Position numbers and translations under genes: made by a program
Notes under the pieces: generated by a model
What the model saw: the letters and a program-made list of their open reading frames with translations, nothing else
The model's database searches: none
What the model was told of the DNA's origin: nothing
DNA from: Chitinophaga sp. YR627
Lineage (GTDB): Bacteria > Bacteroidota > Bacteroidia > Chitinophagales > Chitinophagaceae
Length of the DNA stretch: 64,000 bases
Direction of reading: 5' to 3'
Assembly (NCBI RefSeq): GCF_900114995.1
Contig: NZ_FOUX01000001.1
Span: forward strand, 1,922,001 to 1,986,000
Shown: positions 44,213 through 53,898 of the stretch, piece after piece
How positions within the stretch are numbered: position 1 is the stretch's first letter
Layout: each line of letters starts with the position of its first letter

Positions 44213-45565
44213 ATGAAAAGAAAAACGTTCATAATACTAATGGCTATTATGTGGACGTCCGCGCAGCAGGGATCTGCGCAGAGCAAGGTGCTGGATGACT
44301 ATATTCAGAGCGCTTTTGCACAGAATCAGGGACTGAAACAGCAGCATTTCCAGCTGGATAAATCACTTTACGCATTACAGGAAGCAAAAAGCCTGTTCTA
44401 CCCACAGGTAGGCCTGACAGGTAACTATACCAAAGCTGGTGGCGGCCGTACCATCGATATTCCGATCGGCGACCTGCTCAATCCGGCTTATAGTACCCTG
44501 AACCAGCTGACCAACTCCTCCAAATTCCCGCAGCTGGAAAATCAATCCATCCTGCTGAATCCGGACAACTTTTATGACGTACACCTTCGTACGACCCTCC
44601 CCCTGGTCAATACCGAAATATGGTACGCACAAAAGATCCGCCGCGAAAACATCAGTCTCCAGCAGGCAGGTGTAAACGTCTATAAACGCAGACTCGTCAG
44701 AGATATCAAAACAGCTTACTATCAATACTACCAGGCCGGGAAAGCAGTGGACATCTACAATACCGCACGCACACAGGTGCAGGAGAATATTCGGGTGAAC
44801 ACCAGCTTCCTGACCAATGGTGTGACCAACAGCACCGCCCTCACCCGCGCTAAAGCAGAATTACAGAGAATCGAAGCCTCTATCACGGAAGCAGAAAACA
44901 GAAAACAAAATGCATCGGCTTATTTCAACTTCCTGCTGAACAGAGACCTGAAATCCGGTATCGTACTGGACAGCACCATCTTCCTGCCGGAAGAGATCTC
45001 CTCAGTACCTGCCGGCACTGCCAATGTCAGGGAAGAATTACAACAACTCTCCCAGCAACAGAAAATAGCAGACCTCACCTACCGCCAGTCAAAGTCTTAC
45101 CTCGTACCGAAACTCAGTACCTTCCTGGATTTCGGTTCACAGGACTTTAACTTCAAAGTAAACAGCCAGTCCAGGTATTACATGTGGGGCGTGAATCTGC
45201 AATGGGACCTCTTTGCCGCCGGACAACGCAAATACAAAGCACAACAGGCAGCGATCGACGTCAGCAACATACAGGCTGCTTACAATGAAGCCAGCCTCTC
45301 TTTCCAGCTGGAACAACAGACAGCGGAAAACAATTACCACACCGCTGTAGCTAACTTCAACAGCGCACACGAACAATTACAACTCTCTGAAAAATATTAT
45401 AACGACCAGTCCAAGGTCTATAAAGCAGGACAGCTGCTCTATATAGAATTGCTCGATGCCCAGAACCAGCTGACCAACGCACGGCTGCAGCTCTCCGTGG
45501 CTTTCGCAGCGGTACAGACAGCACTCGCAGATATCGAACGCGCACAGGCTTCCTATAAACTTTAA
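44213..45565 (+). CDS. TolC-family outer-membrane efflux protein
   Basis: A 450-residue TolC-type channel: signal peptide MKRKTFIILMAIMWTSAQQGSAQ, then two outer-efflux-protein repeats of long amphipathic helices (one ends NSTALTRAKAELQRIEASITEAENR; the second near KAGQLLYIELLDAQNQLTNARLQ). I prefer ATG 44213 for its canonical Lys-rich n-region; ATG 44198 (MSTAIMKRK) is possible, and a GTG at 44189 would lie inside the operator. First gene of the second tripartite efflux operon, 25 bases before the adaptor, under the candidate TetR site. Confidence 0.92.
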   Translation: MKRKTFIILMAIMWTSAQQGSAQSKVLDDYIQSAFAQNQGLKQQHFQLDKSLYALQEAKSLFYPQVGLTGNYTKAGGGRTIDIPIGDLLNPAYSTLNQLTNSSKFPQLENQSILLNPDNFYDVHLRTTLPLVNTEIWYAQKIRRENISLQQAGVNVYKRRLVRDIKTAYYQYYQAGKAVDIYNTARTQVQENIRVNTSFLTNGVTNSTALTRAKAELQRIEASITEAENRKQNASAYFNFLLNRDLKSGIVLDSTIFLPEEISSVPAGTANVREELQQLSQQQKIADLTYRQSKSYLVPKLSTFLDFGSQDFNFKVNSQSRYYMWGVNLQWDLFAAGQRKYKAQQAAIDVSNIQAAYNEASLSFQLEQQTAENNYHTAVANFNSAHEQLQLSEKYYNDQSKVYKAGQLLYIELLDAQNQLTNARLQLSVAFAAVQTALADIERAQASYKL

Positions 45566-45590
45566 CACATCCTCCTTAAAAATATTCAAC

Positions 45591-46661
45591 ATGAAAAATA
45601 TTCTCACCTTCTCACTGCTGGCTTCTTTTTCCTGCCTGGTAATATCCTGCGGAGCACCCAGCGCTGCTGAAAATAAAAACGATAATAAGTCCGCCGATAT
45701 CCCGGTAAAACTGCTCCCGCTCAATGGCCAGCTGAATGCGCATCCAGCCATCTCCGTATCCGGACAGTTCACTACCGATGATGAAGTACTGCTCTCTTTC
45801 AAAACCGGTGGAATCATCCAGCGTATTCTCGTAAAAGAAGGCGATGCCGTAAAACAGGGTCAGGTACTGGCCATTCTGAATCCGGTAGAGATCAATGCAC
45901 AGGTGCAACAGGCACAACTGGGCTTTGAAAAAGCACAACGCGACTACAAACGTGTCGATAATTTATACAAGGACAGCGTGGCTACACTCGAACAATTACA
46001 GAACGCCAAAACCGCACTGGACATAGCAAATGAACAGCTCAAAACAGCACAGTTCAATCGCACACACTCACAGATCACAGCCACTGCCAGCGGTTACGTA
46101 CTGCGTAAACTCGCCAGCGAAGGCCAGCTCGTACAACCTGGTACGCCCGTACTGGAAACCAATGGCGCACAATCCGGCAACTGGCTCCTGCGTGTAAACG
46201 TAAGCAACAAGGAATGGGCAGCCATCAGCATGCAGGACAAAGCTAACGTAGAAGTAGAAGCCGTTCCGGGTAAAACCTTTGAGGGTAGCGTATCCCGTAA
46301 ATCCGAAGGCATACAGCCACAGAGCGGTTCTTTTACTGCGGATATTAAACTGACAGGCGAAAAGCCTTCCGCGATCGCTTTCGGCATGTTCGGTAAAGCA
46401 GTCATTACACCCGTAACGGTTACCGCAACCTCCGCTAACGGTCCATGGGCCATCCCTTACGATGCCTTACTGGAAGGCGACGGTAATAAAGGATTTGTCT
46501 TCATCACCAACGATAACAAAACCGCGCATAAAGTATCGGTAACCATTTCGGGTATGGAAGCCGATAAGGTCATCATCAGCGATGGCCTCCAGCAAGCAGC
46601 TGCATTGATCATTTCCGGCAGCGCCTACCTCACAGAAGGCAGCACCATCAACGTTAAATAA
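45591..46661 (+). CDS. RND efflux periplasmic adaptor lipoprotein
   Basis: A 356-residue membrane-fusion lipoprotein: MKNILTFSLLASFSCLVISC with lipobox VISC (Cys20). The first lipoyl half is SFKTGGIIQRILVKEGDAVKQGQVLAILNP (about 62-92), followed by an alpha-hairpin (QVQQAQLGFEKAQRDYKRVDNLYKDSVATLEQLQNAKTALDIA), the second lipoyl half TATASGYVLRKLASEGQLVQPGTPV and the beta-barrel. It links the TolC channel (25 bases upstream) to the RND pump (40 bases downstream). It is clearly diverged from the adaptor at 4050. Confidence 0.93.
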   Translation: MKNILTFSLLASFSCLVISCGAPSAAENKNDNKSADIPVKLLPLNGQLNAHPAISVSGQFTTDDEVLLSFKTGGIIQRILVKEGDAVKQGQVLAILNPVEINAQVQQAQLGFEKAQRDYKRVDNLYKDSVATLEQLQNAKTALDIANEQLKTAQFNRTHSQITATASGYVLRKLASEGQLVQPGTPVLETNGAQSGNWLLRVNVSNKEWAAISMQDKANVEVEAVPGKTFEGSVSRKSEGIQPQSGSFTADIKLTGEKPSAIAFGMFGKAVITPVTVTATSANGPWAIPYDALLEGDGNKGFVFITNDNKTAHKVSVTISGMEADKVIISDGLQQAAALIISGSAYLTEGSTINVK

Positions 46662-46701
46662 CGCAGCTCCCGAACACGCACTCCTTTAAACTCACCGAAT
46701 C

Positions 46702-49700
46702 ATGAAAATTTCTTCATACGCGGTAAAGAACTACCAGTTTACACTGGTCATCTTTATCATGATTATCGTATTAGGTCTGACGACCATCCTTTCCATGCCC
46801 CGCTCCGAAGACCCGGAGGTAAAATCACCCATGTTCAGCGTAGTGGTGGTATACCCCGGTACCAGTCCCAAAGACATGGAAGACCTGGTCGTAGATCCGC
46901 TGGAAAAAGAACTCTCCTCTCAGGAAAATATCAAACGCGTACGTACCAATATCGGCGACGGTCTGGCTGTCATCCGCGTAGAATACAAGTACAACAGCAA
47001 CGTAGACGACAAATACCAGGAAGTACTGCGCGTAGTCAATGGTAAACGCGGACAACTCCCCGATAATATCAATATCGACGTACAACGCGTACAGCCCAGT
47101 GATGTAAACATCATGCAGATCGCCCTGGTATCGGAAACCGCTCCCAAAGACAAACTCCAGTACTACGCCGAAAAGCTGCAGGACGACCTGGAAAATATAA
47201 AAGCATTGAAGAACGTAGAGATTCACGGTATTCCCGGCAGACAGGTCAAAATAGAACTGAACCTGGAAAAGATCGCACAGCTCGGATTACCTGTCAACAA
47301 AGTGATCTCCAGCATCCAGAATGAAATGGCCAACATCCCGGGCGGTAGTGTGGAAGCGGGTAACCGTAGCTATAATATCAAAAGTAGTGGTAGTTACCAG
47401 CAACTGGAAGAGATCAAAAACACCGTTGTATTCAATAGCAAAGGAAAGAATATCTTCCTGCGGGACGTTTCCAATATCTATTACGGCTTTGCCGATGAAC
47501 AATACGAAACAAGACTGAACGGCCGCCGCTGCGCCTTTGTAGTAGCAGCTCAGAAGGAAGGTGAGAATATCAGTCAGACGAAGAAATTATATGCACCGGT
47601 GCTGACTGCTTTCAAGAAAACGCTGCCTTCCAATATCGATATGATACAGCATTTTGATCAGGCAGATAATGTGAACAGACGTCTCGGCGGACTCGGAAAA
47701 GACTTTCTCATCGCAATCCTCCTGGTAGCTGTTACACTGCTCCCACTTGGCTTCCGCCCGGCACTGATCGTGATGATCTCTATTCCGCTGTCCCTGGCGA
47801 TCGGCGTAGTATTACTGAATGTATTTGGTTTTAACCTGAATCAGTTGAGTATCGTCGGACTGGTAGTAGCGCTCGGTCTGCTCGTGGATGATAGTATCGT
47901 AGTGGTGGAAAATATCGAACGCTGGATCCTGGAAGGTCATACAAAAATGGAGGCTACATTGAAAGCCACCAAACAGATCGGACAGGCCGTAGTCGGTTGC
48001 ACAGCCGCACTCATGATCGCCTTTATGCCACTGGTATTCCTGCCGGAAGGTGCGGGTGACTTCATCCGTGGTTTACCGATGGCTGTTATCCTGAGCGTCT
48101 TCGCTTCTATGCTGGTATCACTCACCATCATTCCTTTCCTGTCCAGCAAATTGTTATCAGAACACACTGGTCATCCGGACGGCAACATCTTCATGCGTAC
48201 GCTGAAGAAACTCATCCACGGCAGTTACTCCCGCTTACTGGATAAAGCACTGAACAGACCCGTGATCACGATTATCGTGACCGTACTGATCTTTGGCGCC
48301 TCCATGTTTATCTTCCAGATCGTAGGTTTCAGCCTCTTCCCGGCGTCAGAAAAGCCACAGTTCCTGATCAACATTACCACACCGCCGCAATCCAGCCTTG
48401 ACTACACCAAAAGTATCGCCAGACAGGTAGAGCAGGAACTGAAGAATGAAAAGTCCATTCAGTATTTCGCCTCTAACGTAGGTAAAGGTAACCCCCGTGT
48501 CTACTATAACGTTATACAGGAACACGAACGCACAGACTACGCACAGATCTTCGTACAGCTGGACGAGCACACAGCGCCTGATAAAAAACTTAAACTGATC
48601 GACAGACTGCGTAAACGCTGGACGCCATATCCCGGTGCAAAAGTAGAAGTGATCAACTTCGAACAGGGACCTCCTGCACCAGCGCCGGTAGAAGTGCGTC
48701 TATTCGGAGACAACCTGGATACCCTCCGTAATCTGGCCGCCCAGGTAGAGATCATGCTGCAAAAGGTACCAGGCGCCATTTATGTGAACAATCCGGTGAA
48801 ACTGCTGAAAACAGATATCCGTGTAGATATCGATAAAGAGAAAGCACAATTACTGGGCATTCCAAGCGTGAATATCGACCGTACAGTGCGCCTGGCAGTA
48901 GCAGGCCTCAACCTCGGCCATTATGCCGATAAGAACGACAATGACTACGACGTACTGCTGACACGAAATAAAGACGGTCGTCCGACCATGGAAGTATTCA
49001 ACAATCTGTATGTAAACAACCAGGACGACAAACCTTATCCGCTGTCACAGGTAGCAAGCCTGAAAATGGAAGCTTCTCCCCTGCACATCAATCACCAGGA
49101 AAAGAAACGCGTGGTATCTGTTACAGCCTCTTTACAGGAAGGTTTCCTGGCAGACCGTGTGATCAACAGCACCATTGCGAAAATGAACACTTTCAAACTA
49201 CCAGCCGGTTACAATTACGAAATGGGTGGCGAGGTAGAAGCCCGTCAGGATTCATTCGGCGGCTTCCTCAGCATCATCATAGTTACAATCTTCCTCTTCG
49301 TGGCGGTACTGGTACTGGAGTTTAAAACCTTCAAAAGCACCCTGATCGTATTATCGGTTATTCCACTGGGTGTGGTAGGCGCTGCCGTTGCTTTATGGCT
49401 GACCGGCAATTCCCTGTCATTCGTAGCGATTATCGGTATGATCGCCCTGGCGGGGATAGAAGTGAAGAACACTATCCTGCTCGTTGACTTTACAAATCAG
49501 CTGAGAGAAGAAGGTAAATCGCTGGAAGATGCGATCAGAGAAGCCGGCGAGATCCGCTTCCTGCCAATCGTACTTACTTCCCTGACAGCCATCGGTGGCC
49601 TGATGCCGATAGCAGTCTCCACCAATCCATTGATCGCCCCGTTGGCGATCGTATTGATCGGAGGACTGATCAGTTCTACCCTCCTGTCAAGGATTGTAAC

Positions 49701-49758
49701 ACCGGTGGTATACAAACTTATGCCACCCAGAACAGGTAACCAGGAAGTTAAGAGCTAA
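46702..49758 (+). CDS. RND efflux transporter permease
   Basis: A 1018-residue proton-driven efflux pump. The TM4 relay pair is intact (GLLVDDSIVVVENIERWILEG), in contrast to the pump at 5131. Other family blocks: YPGTSPKDMEDLVVDPLEKEL near the start, GEGAGDFIRGLPMAVILS-like TM5/6 and GMIALAGIEVKNTILLVDF near the end. The C-terminus EVKS is encoded by GAAGTTAAGAGCTAA, which has the look of the GAGTTAAG repeats that follow the stop. Last gene of the TetR-linked operon. Hydrophobic drugs or lipids are plausible substrates; metals are not suggested. Confidence 0.94.
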   Translation: MKISSYAVKNYQFTLVIFIMIIVLGLTTILSMPRSEDPEVKSPMFSVVVVYPGTSPKDMEDLVVDPLEKELSSQENIKRVRTNIGDGLAVIRVEYKYNSNVDDKYQEVLRVVNGKRGQLPDNINIDVQRVQPSDVNIMQIALVSETAPKDKLQYYAEKLQDDLENIKALKNVEIHGIPGRQVKIELNLEKIAQLGLPVNKVISSIQNEMANIPGGSVEAGNRSYNIKSSGSYQQLEEIKNTVVFNSKGKNIFLRDVSNIYYGFADEQYETRLNGRRCAFVVAAQKEGENISQTKKLYAPVLTAFKKTLPSNIDMIQHFDQADNVNRRLGGLGKDFLIAILLVAVTLLPLGFRPALIVMISIPLSLAIGVVLLNVFGFNLNQLSIVGLVVALGLLVDDSIVVVENIERWILEGHTKMEATLKATKQIGQAVVGCTAALMIAFMPLVFLPEGAGDFIRGLPMAVILSVFASMLVSLTIIPFLSSKLLSEHTGHPDGNIFMRTLKKLIHGSYSRLLDKALNRPVITIIVTVLIFGASMFIFQIVGFSLFPASEKPQFLINITTPPQSSLDYTKSIARQVEQELKNEKSIQYFASNVGKGNPRVYYNVIQEHERTDYAQIFVQLDEHTAPDKKLKLIDRLRKRWTPYPGAKVEVINFEQGPPAPAPVEVRLFGDNLDTLRNLAAQVEIMLQKVPGAIYVNNPVKLLKTDIRVDIDKEKAQLLGIPSVNIDRTVRLAVAGLNLGHYADKNDNDYDVLLTRNKDGRPTMEVFNNLYVNNQDDKPYPLSQVASLKMEASPLHINHQEKKRVVSVTASLQEGFLADRVINSTIAKMNTFKLPAGYNYEMGGEVEARQDSFGGFLSIIIVTIFLFVAVLVLEFKTFKSTLIVLSVIPLGVVGAAVALWLTGNSLSFVAIIGMIALAGIEVKNTILLVDFTNQLREEGKSLEDAIREAGEIRFLPIVLTSLTAIGGLMPIAVSTNPLIAPLAIVLIGGLISSTLLSRIVTPVVYKLMPPRTGNQEVKS

Positions 49759-49880
49759 AAACAAAGCAGGAATTAAGTATAAGGACCTAAGAATGATAAG
49801 TTAGAAATCAATAGCCCGGAATTAAGAATCGATATGCAGCAGGCAGGAACAGTGTGCAATTAGGAATAAGGACTGGATTA
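49759..49880 (+). repeat. Degenerate AT-rich GGAATTAAG repeats after the RND gene
   Basis: Short units (GGAATTAAG, AATTAAGAAT, CAATTAGGAATAAGG) are scattered through about 110 bases directly after the pump stop. They read in the direction of the upstream gene, as in the other copies of the family. Confidence 0.6.
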
Positions 49881-49891
49881 CAGACCAGCAA

Positions 49892-49933
49892 AAACGAAAA
49901 AGGCGTCTCGCTATCAGCGGACGCCTTTCGTTT
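49892..49933. terminator. Bidirectional terminator
   Basis: AAACGAAA-AAGGCGTC and GACGCCTTTCGTTT form a stem of about 14 bp with a small bulge, between the efflux operon (plus) and the SGNH hydrolase (minus); A/T-rich on both sides. Confidence 0.8.
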
Positions 49934-49949
49934 ATAAGCTGGATTGAAG

Positions 49950-50735
49950 CTACTTCTTCACCATCTCCACCCATGAAGCCGCCATCAGGCCTGCTCCAGG
50001 AATAGCCGGATGCACACCATCCCCTGTCCAGTAAGAACCTGGCGCATGTTGCTGTGCTTTATCAAAGATCGTCTGGTATGGCAGGAACACAGCCCCAAAC
50101 TGGCTAGCGATCTCTTTTGCTGCCACACGGTATTCATTAAACGTAGGGAACCATTTATCATCCACCGCTTTTACGCCATTGACAGCAAAAGGTTCACCAA
50201 TGATCAGCTGTACTTCAGGCAGCGCCTGTTTAGTGCGGTCCAGCAGTTTGATAAAGTCTTCACGGTAAGTTTTCACGGTACCCTTATAGCTACCGTTCAG
50301 CGTATGCCAGTAATCGTTTACACCGATAAGAATGCTGAGCACGTCTGGTTTCAGTTGCAGACAATCGGCATCCCATCTTTCTGCCAGCTGGTATACCTTG
50401 TTACCGCTGATGCCCTTGTTATAAATTTTCAGGTTTTTGTCCGGAAATTCGGTCAGCAGGGTTGCTGCCGCCAGATAGGCGTAGCCATTACCCAGTGCCC
50501 CCTGATCATTAGGGTCCATTTTATCGCGTTTACGTCCTGCATCTGTAATGGAGTCTCCCTGGAAGAGGATAACGGCGTCTTTCTTCAGTGTCAGTTTCTT
50601 GGCACGGGCCGGGCTTTCACTTTCGGCGGACTTTATCGCTGCTGACGCAAGCTGAGGAAGGCTAAGGGCAGCCAGGCTACCAAGTGACACATTCCGGATA
50701 AAGCTCCTCCGGTTGGAATTCTTTTGTTGTTCCAT
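49950..50735 (-). CDS. Tat-exported SGNH/GDSL-type hydrolase
   Basis: A 261-residue esterase-fold enzyme with a twin-arginine signal (NRRSFIRNVSLGSLAALSLP). The four SGNH blocks are present: GDS with nucleophile S62 (ILFQGDSITDAG), Gly in KGISGNKV, Asn in IGVNDYW, and Asp/His in TGDGVHPAIPG. In Bacteroidota these are typically carbohydrate or rhamnogalacturonan acetyl esterases acting outside the cytoplasm; the substrate here is not known. It stands alone between two convergent/divergent borders. Confidence 0.9.
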   Translation of the reverse strand: MEQQKNSNRRSFIRNVSLGSLAALSLPQLASAAIKSAESESPARAKKLTLKKDAVILFQGDSITDAGRKRDKMDPNDQGALGNGYAYLAAATLLTEFPDKNLKIYNKGISGNKVYQLAERWDADCLQLKPDVLSILIGVNDYWHTLNGSYKGTVKTYREDFIKLLDRTKQALPEVQLIIGEPFAVNGVKAVDDKWFPTFNEYRVAAKEIASQFGAVFLPYQTIFDKAQQHAPGSYWTGDGVHPAIPGAGLMAASWVEMVKK

Positions 50736-51573
50736 GGAATTATGATAGTTAAGTATGGATTTAGTGGCTGGTTATAACCACGCTAATGGCGAAACCTGTA
50801 GGGATTAAAGCTAATAAATATTAATAATAAAAATAAATATGCCGCTCAGGAATGAGCGGCAATTTAGTTATCTATCCTATGAAAACCTGTGTTTAAAAAA
50901 TCTTCGCATTCGTCTGGTATACATTCTCATAATCAGCATACGCAGGTTGCGAAACCATTTGTGGCTTTATTATGGATATGGATATGGCAGAATTATAATA
51001 ATGTGAGATATCTCGATTAATCATATAAAATTTAGCGCACATTGATATTAAATCTTACTTCAAACTCACCTCATGCTAAATGATTTATGCAATTCTTACG
51101 TAAAGATGTACAATTGTTGCGGTCGATTTCGTAAATTTCGGAACCAGATATAGAAAATGAGTAAGGACACACATGTTTCTAGGTGAAAACACTTATTTTC
51201 AGAAAGCGCAGCGGACCAGGCTATTATGGCCCCAATATTTGACGCATATTTACGTGCAGCCCGCTGTTTCTGGCTGTTAATACCCAACCTTTCCTTGAAA
51301 AACCACATTTGATATGTTACCCCTGTCTGGCCGGTATTACATTGCTACGGGCCCGACGGGAAGTGAATTGTTCACCGATCATTAAAACGACTTATTTGAT
51401 CATAAAACTTTATAGGGACCTATAACTATGTGGAGAGATTTTTTTGCCCCTGCCAATTTTAGCAGCAGTTATGCGTTAAATGAAAAAACTACATGCGAAT
51501 ATTCGGCAAACTGTACTCATAAGGGACACACGACTAACGGGGACGAACAAACTGCCTCAAATTAAGATAGCCA
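50736..51573. other. Long gene-free region before the LuxR-type regulator
   Basis: About 840 bases without a credible gene; a 70-codon minus-strand frame (51096-51308) has no signal, motif or start context. A 9-bp perfect hairpin TGCCGCTCA with its complement (50840-50861) faces ATATTTATTTTTATT on the minus strand and resembles a terminator with no gene above it. The rest is AT-rich. Confidence 0.4.
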
Positions 51574-52236
51574 ATGAAAGAGTCAAATTATAGAATACTG
51601 GTTATTGAAGAAGATGCTGCTTTAATAAGAAAGATTCAACAGTTATTAACCCTGCATCACTATGACGTACATACGTCCAGCACTGCTGAAGAAGGTATTT
51701 ACATCTGCCGCCAGTACAGGCCCGATATTATTGTTTGCGGCGTAAAACTGCGTGGCAGCAGCGGATTTCACTTCCTGATGGAACTACGCAACGATACCTC
51801 CCTGCAACACATTCCTTTCATCTTTATCAGCGGTAAAGAAGGAAAAGAAGATATGCGCATGGGCATGAACCTCGGCGCAGATGACTTTCTGTCCAGGCCA
51901 TTCAAAAGCAAGGAACTGCTGATGAGTATTAAGTCAAGGCTTACACGCTTTACCATTTTCAATGTACAGCAAAGGGATAAACACACAACCATTATTTCTG
52001 TGCCCGCTATACCACAGGAAGCCCATCACAAACTCAGCAAAACAGAATTCAGGGTCATGCAGATGATCGCTGAAGGCATGAGCACGAAAGAGATTGCACA
52101 ATCACTGAACATCAGTATCAAAACTGTCGAGAATCACAGACATAACATTTCAAAAAAGTTAAACCTCACAGGTCATAATTCGCTGATCAAATATGCCATA
52201 AAAAACCTCACACAGCAATACAAAATATTGTCTTAA
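51574..52236 (+). CDS. LuxR-type response regulator with degenerate receiver
   Basis: A 220-residue regulator. The receiver (1-115) keeps the acidic pocket EED at 12-14 and Ser86, but the phosphoacceptor position is Gly56 (PDIIVCGVKLRG) and the conserved Lys is Arg108 (FLSRPF). The C-terminal LuxR helix-turn-helix is intact (LSKTEFRVMQMIAEGMSTKEIAQSLNISIKTVENHRHNISKKL). It is therefore likely an atypical, phosphorylation-independent regulator. It lies 44 bases upstream of the CPA1 antiporter on the same strand and may be co-transcribed with it or control it. No kinase is adjacent. Confidence 0.88.
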   Translation: MKESNYRILVIEEDAALIRKIQQLLTLHHYDVHTSSTAEEGIYICRQYRPDIIVCGVKLRGSSGFHFLMELRNDTSLQHIPFIFISGKEGKEDMRMGMNLGADDFLSRPFKSKELLMSIKSRLTRFTIFNVQQRDKHTTIISVPAIPQEAHHKLSKTEFRVMQMIAEGMSTKEIAQSLNISIKTVENHRHNISKKLNLTGHNSLIKYAIKNLTQQYKILS

Positions 52237-52279
52237 GTTTGGCTCTGGGAAAGCATTTCCCCTTATAAGCCAGGTATAT

Positions 52280-53893
52280 ATGATTTACGAAAATCTGTTG
52301 TTGATTTTATCGCTTTTGTTTGTCGTTTTCATGCTGATGATGCTCGGCCAGCGACTCAAAGTGTCTTATCCGATCTTTTTAGTGCTCGGAGGATTAGTGA
52401 TCGGATTCCTTCCGGGAGTGCCACGTATTAAAATGGAACCCGAATTAGTGTTCCTTGTATTCCTGCCACCGCTTTTATTTGAAGCGGCCTGGTATACGTC
52501 ATGGCACAACTTCTGGAAATGGAAACGGCCTATTTCAATGCTGGCATTCGGACTGGTACTGTTCACTTCGTGTATCGTTGCCTATGTATCCAATGCGATG
52601 ATACCCGGTTTTACACTGGGTTTAGGCTTCCTCCTGGGTGGGATTATTTCCCCGCCGGATGCCGTCGCCGCAACCGCCGTCCTGAAGAATATCAAACTAC
52701 CTAAACGGGCGATCTATATCCTGGAAGGAGAAAGTCTGGTGAATGATGCGTCGAGTCTGATCGTCTTCCGGTTCGCGTTACTGTCTATCGTGTCCGGTAC
52801 TTTTTCCATACACGAGGCAGCCACCGATTTCTTCCTGGTAACGATCATGGGTATCCTCACCGGACTGGCCATCGGACACGTATTTTACGCGATCCTCCGC
52901 TGGTTTCCCACCACACCGAGCATATCAACAGCGATGACATTTATGGCACCGTACTTTATGTATATCGGAGCAGAAGCCTTCCACTTCTCCGGTGTAATGG
53001 CCGTTGTAAGCGGTGGATTATTCCTCTCCTTCCGCTCGCATGAGATCTTTAACTACAATACCCGTATGCAGGCGGTCAGCGTCTGGAAGACGGTCGCGTT
53101 TGTATTGAACGGGATTGTCTTCATCCTGATCGGACTGGAACTCCCGGAAATCGTAGAAGGTCTGGGTGATTATTCCCTCGGGGAAGCCATCCGCTATGGT
53201 GTGATCATCAGCGTATTGGCGATCGTGATCCGGATCCTCTGGATGTACCCGGCCACTTTCATCCCCCGTATACTCTTTAAATCTATCCGTACAAAGGAAA
53301 ATCATCCTGGCTGGAGAGCGCCGCTGGTGATCGCACTCGCAGGTATGCGTGGCGTAGTATCGCTGGCTTCTGCCCTGTCCATTCCACTGGCACTGGACAA
53401 CGGTACCAATTTCCCTCACCGCAACCTGATCCTCTTCATCACCTTCGTAGTGATCTTCGTTACACTGGTCATCCAGGGACTGCTCCTCCCACTCATCACC
53501 CGCATGCTGAATGTAAAGGAGATTGATAATATAGTACCCGAAGTAGAGCAGGAAACGGGCATCAGATTACAACTCATGAAGGTTGCCCATAAACAGTTGC
53601 AGGATACTTATCAGAAAGATATCGAAGAAAATGAACTGGTGGCTAATCTGCAGCAGCAGTTACAAAGCGGCATCTCGCTGTCTGCCACCAAATTGGCATC
53701 GCTGGAATGTGATGATACAGAATTACACGAAATAGAGCGTTTCCATGGGGTCAAAAAACACCTGATTGCCTTACAGCGGAAGGAATTATTCAGGTTAAAA
53801 AAAGAGCACCTCTATGATGATGAGGTGCTCCGTAAACAAGAGGCATTATTAGATCTTGAAGAGGCGGAAATAAACAGCAGAAGTAGTCACTAA
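52280..53893 (+). CDS. CPA1-family Na+/H+ antiporter (NhaP type)
   Basis: A 537-residue cation/proton antiporter with about 12 membrane segments over residues 1-410 and a soluble acidic C-terminal tail (about 415-537). The ion-binding Asn-Asp motif is intact in GESLVNDASSLIVF; the TM4 segment GIISPPDAVAATAVL and AGMRGVVSLASALSIP are also family-typical. It exchanges cytoplasmic Na+ (or K+) for protons. The last 30 codons also hold, on the opposite strand, the terminator of the convergent FecR gene. Paired with the pseudo-receiver regulator 44 bases upstream. Confidence 0.92.
   Translation: MIYENLLLILSLLFVVFMLMMLGQRLKVSYPIFLVLGGLVIGFLPGVPRIKMEPELVFLVFLPPLLFEAAWYTSWHNFWKWKRPISMLAFGLVLFTSCIVAYVSNAMIPGFTLGLGFLLGGIISPPDAVAATAVLKNIKLPKRAIYILEGESLVNDASSLIVFRFALLSIVSGTFSIHEAATDFFLVTIMGILTGLAIGHVFYAILRWFPTTPSISTAMTFMAPYFMYIGAEAFHFSGVMAVVSGGLFLSFRSHEIFNYNTRMQAVSVWKTVAFVLNGIVFILIGLELPEIVEGLGDYSLGEAIRYGVIISVLAIVIRILWMYPATFIPRILFKSIRTKENHPGWRAPLVIALAGMRGVVSLASALSIPLALDNGTNFPHRNLILFITFVVIFVTLVIQGLLLPLITRMLNVKEIDNIVPEVEQETGIRLQLMKVAHKQLQDTYQKDIEENELVANLQQQLQSGISLSATKLASLECDDTELHEIERFHGVKKHLIALQRKELFRLKKEHLYDDEVLRKQEALLDLEEAEINSRSSH
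53797..53830 (-). terminator. Terminator of fecR embedded in the antiporter coding sequence
   Basis: GAGCACCTC and its complement form a 9-bp perfect stem with a nine-base loop, followed on the minus strand by seven T's. It lies 69-100 bases after the FecR stop, within the coding end of the antiporter, where it encodes KEHLYDDEVLRK on the plus strand. Confidence 0.8.
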
Positions 53894-53898
53894 AGCCC

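Noticed and set aside
51096..51308. 70-codon minus-strand frame
   Set aside because: No signal peptide, motif or promoter; a random frame in AT-rich gene-free DNA is expected.
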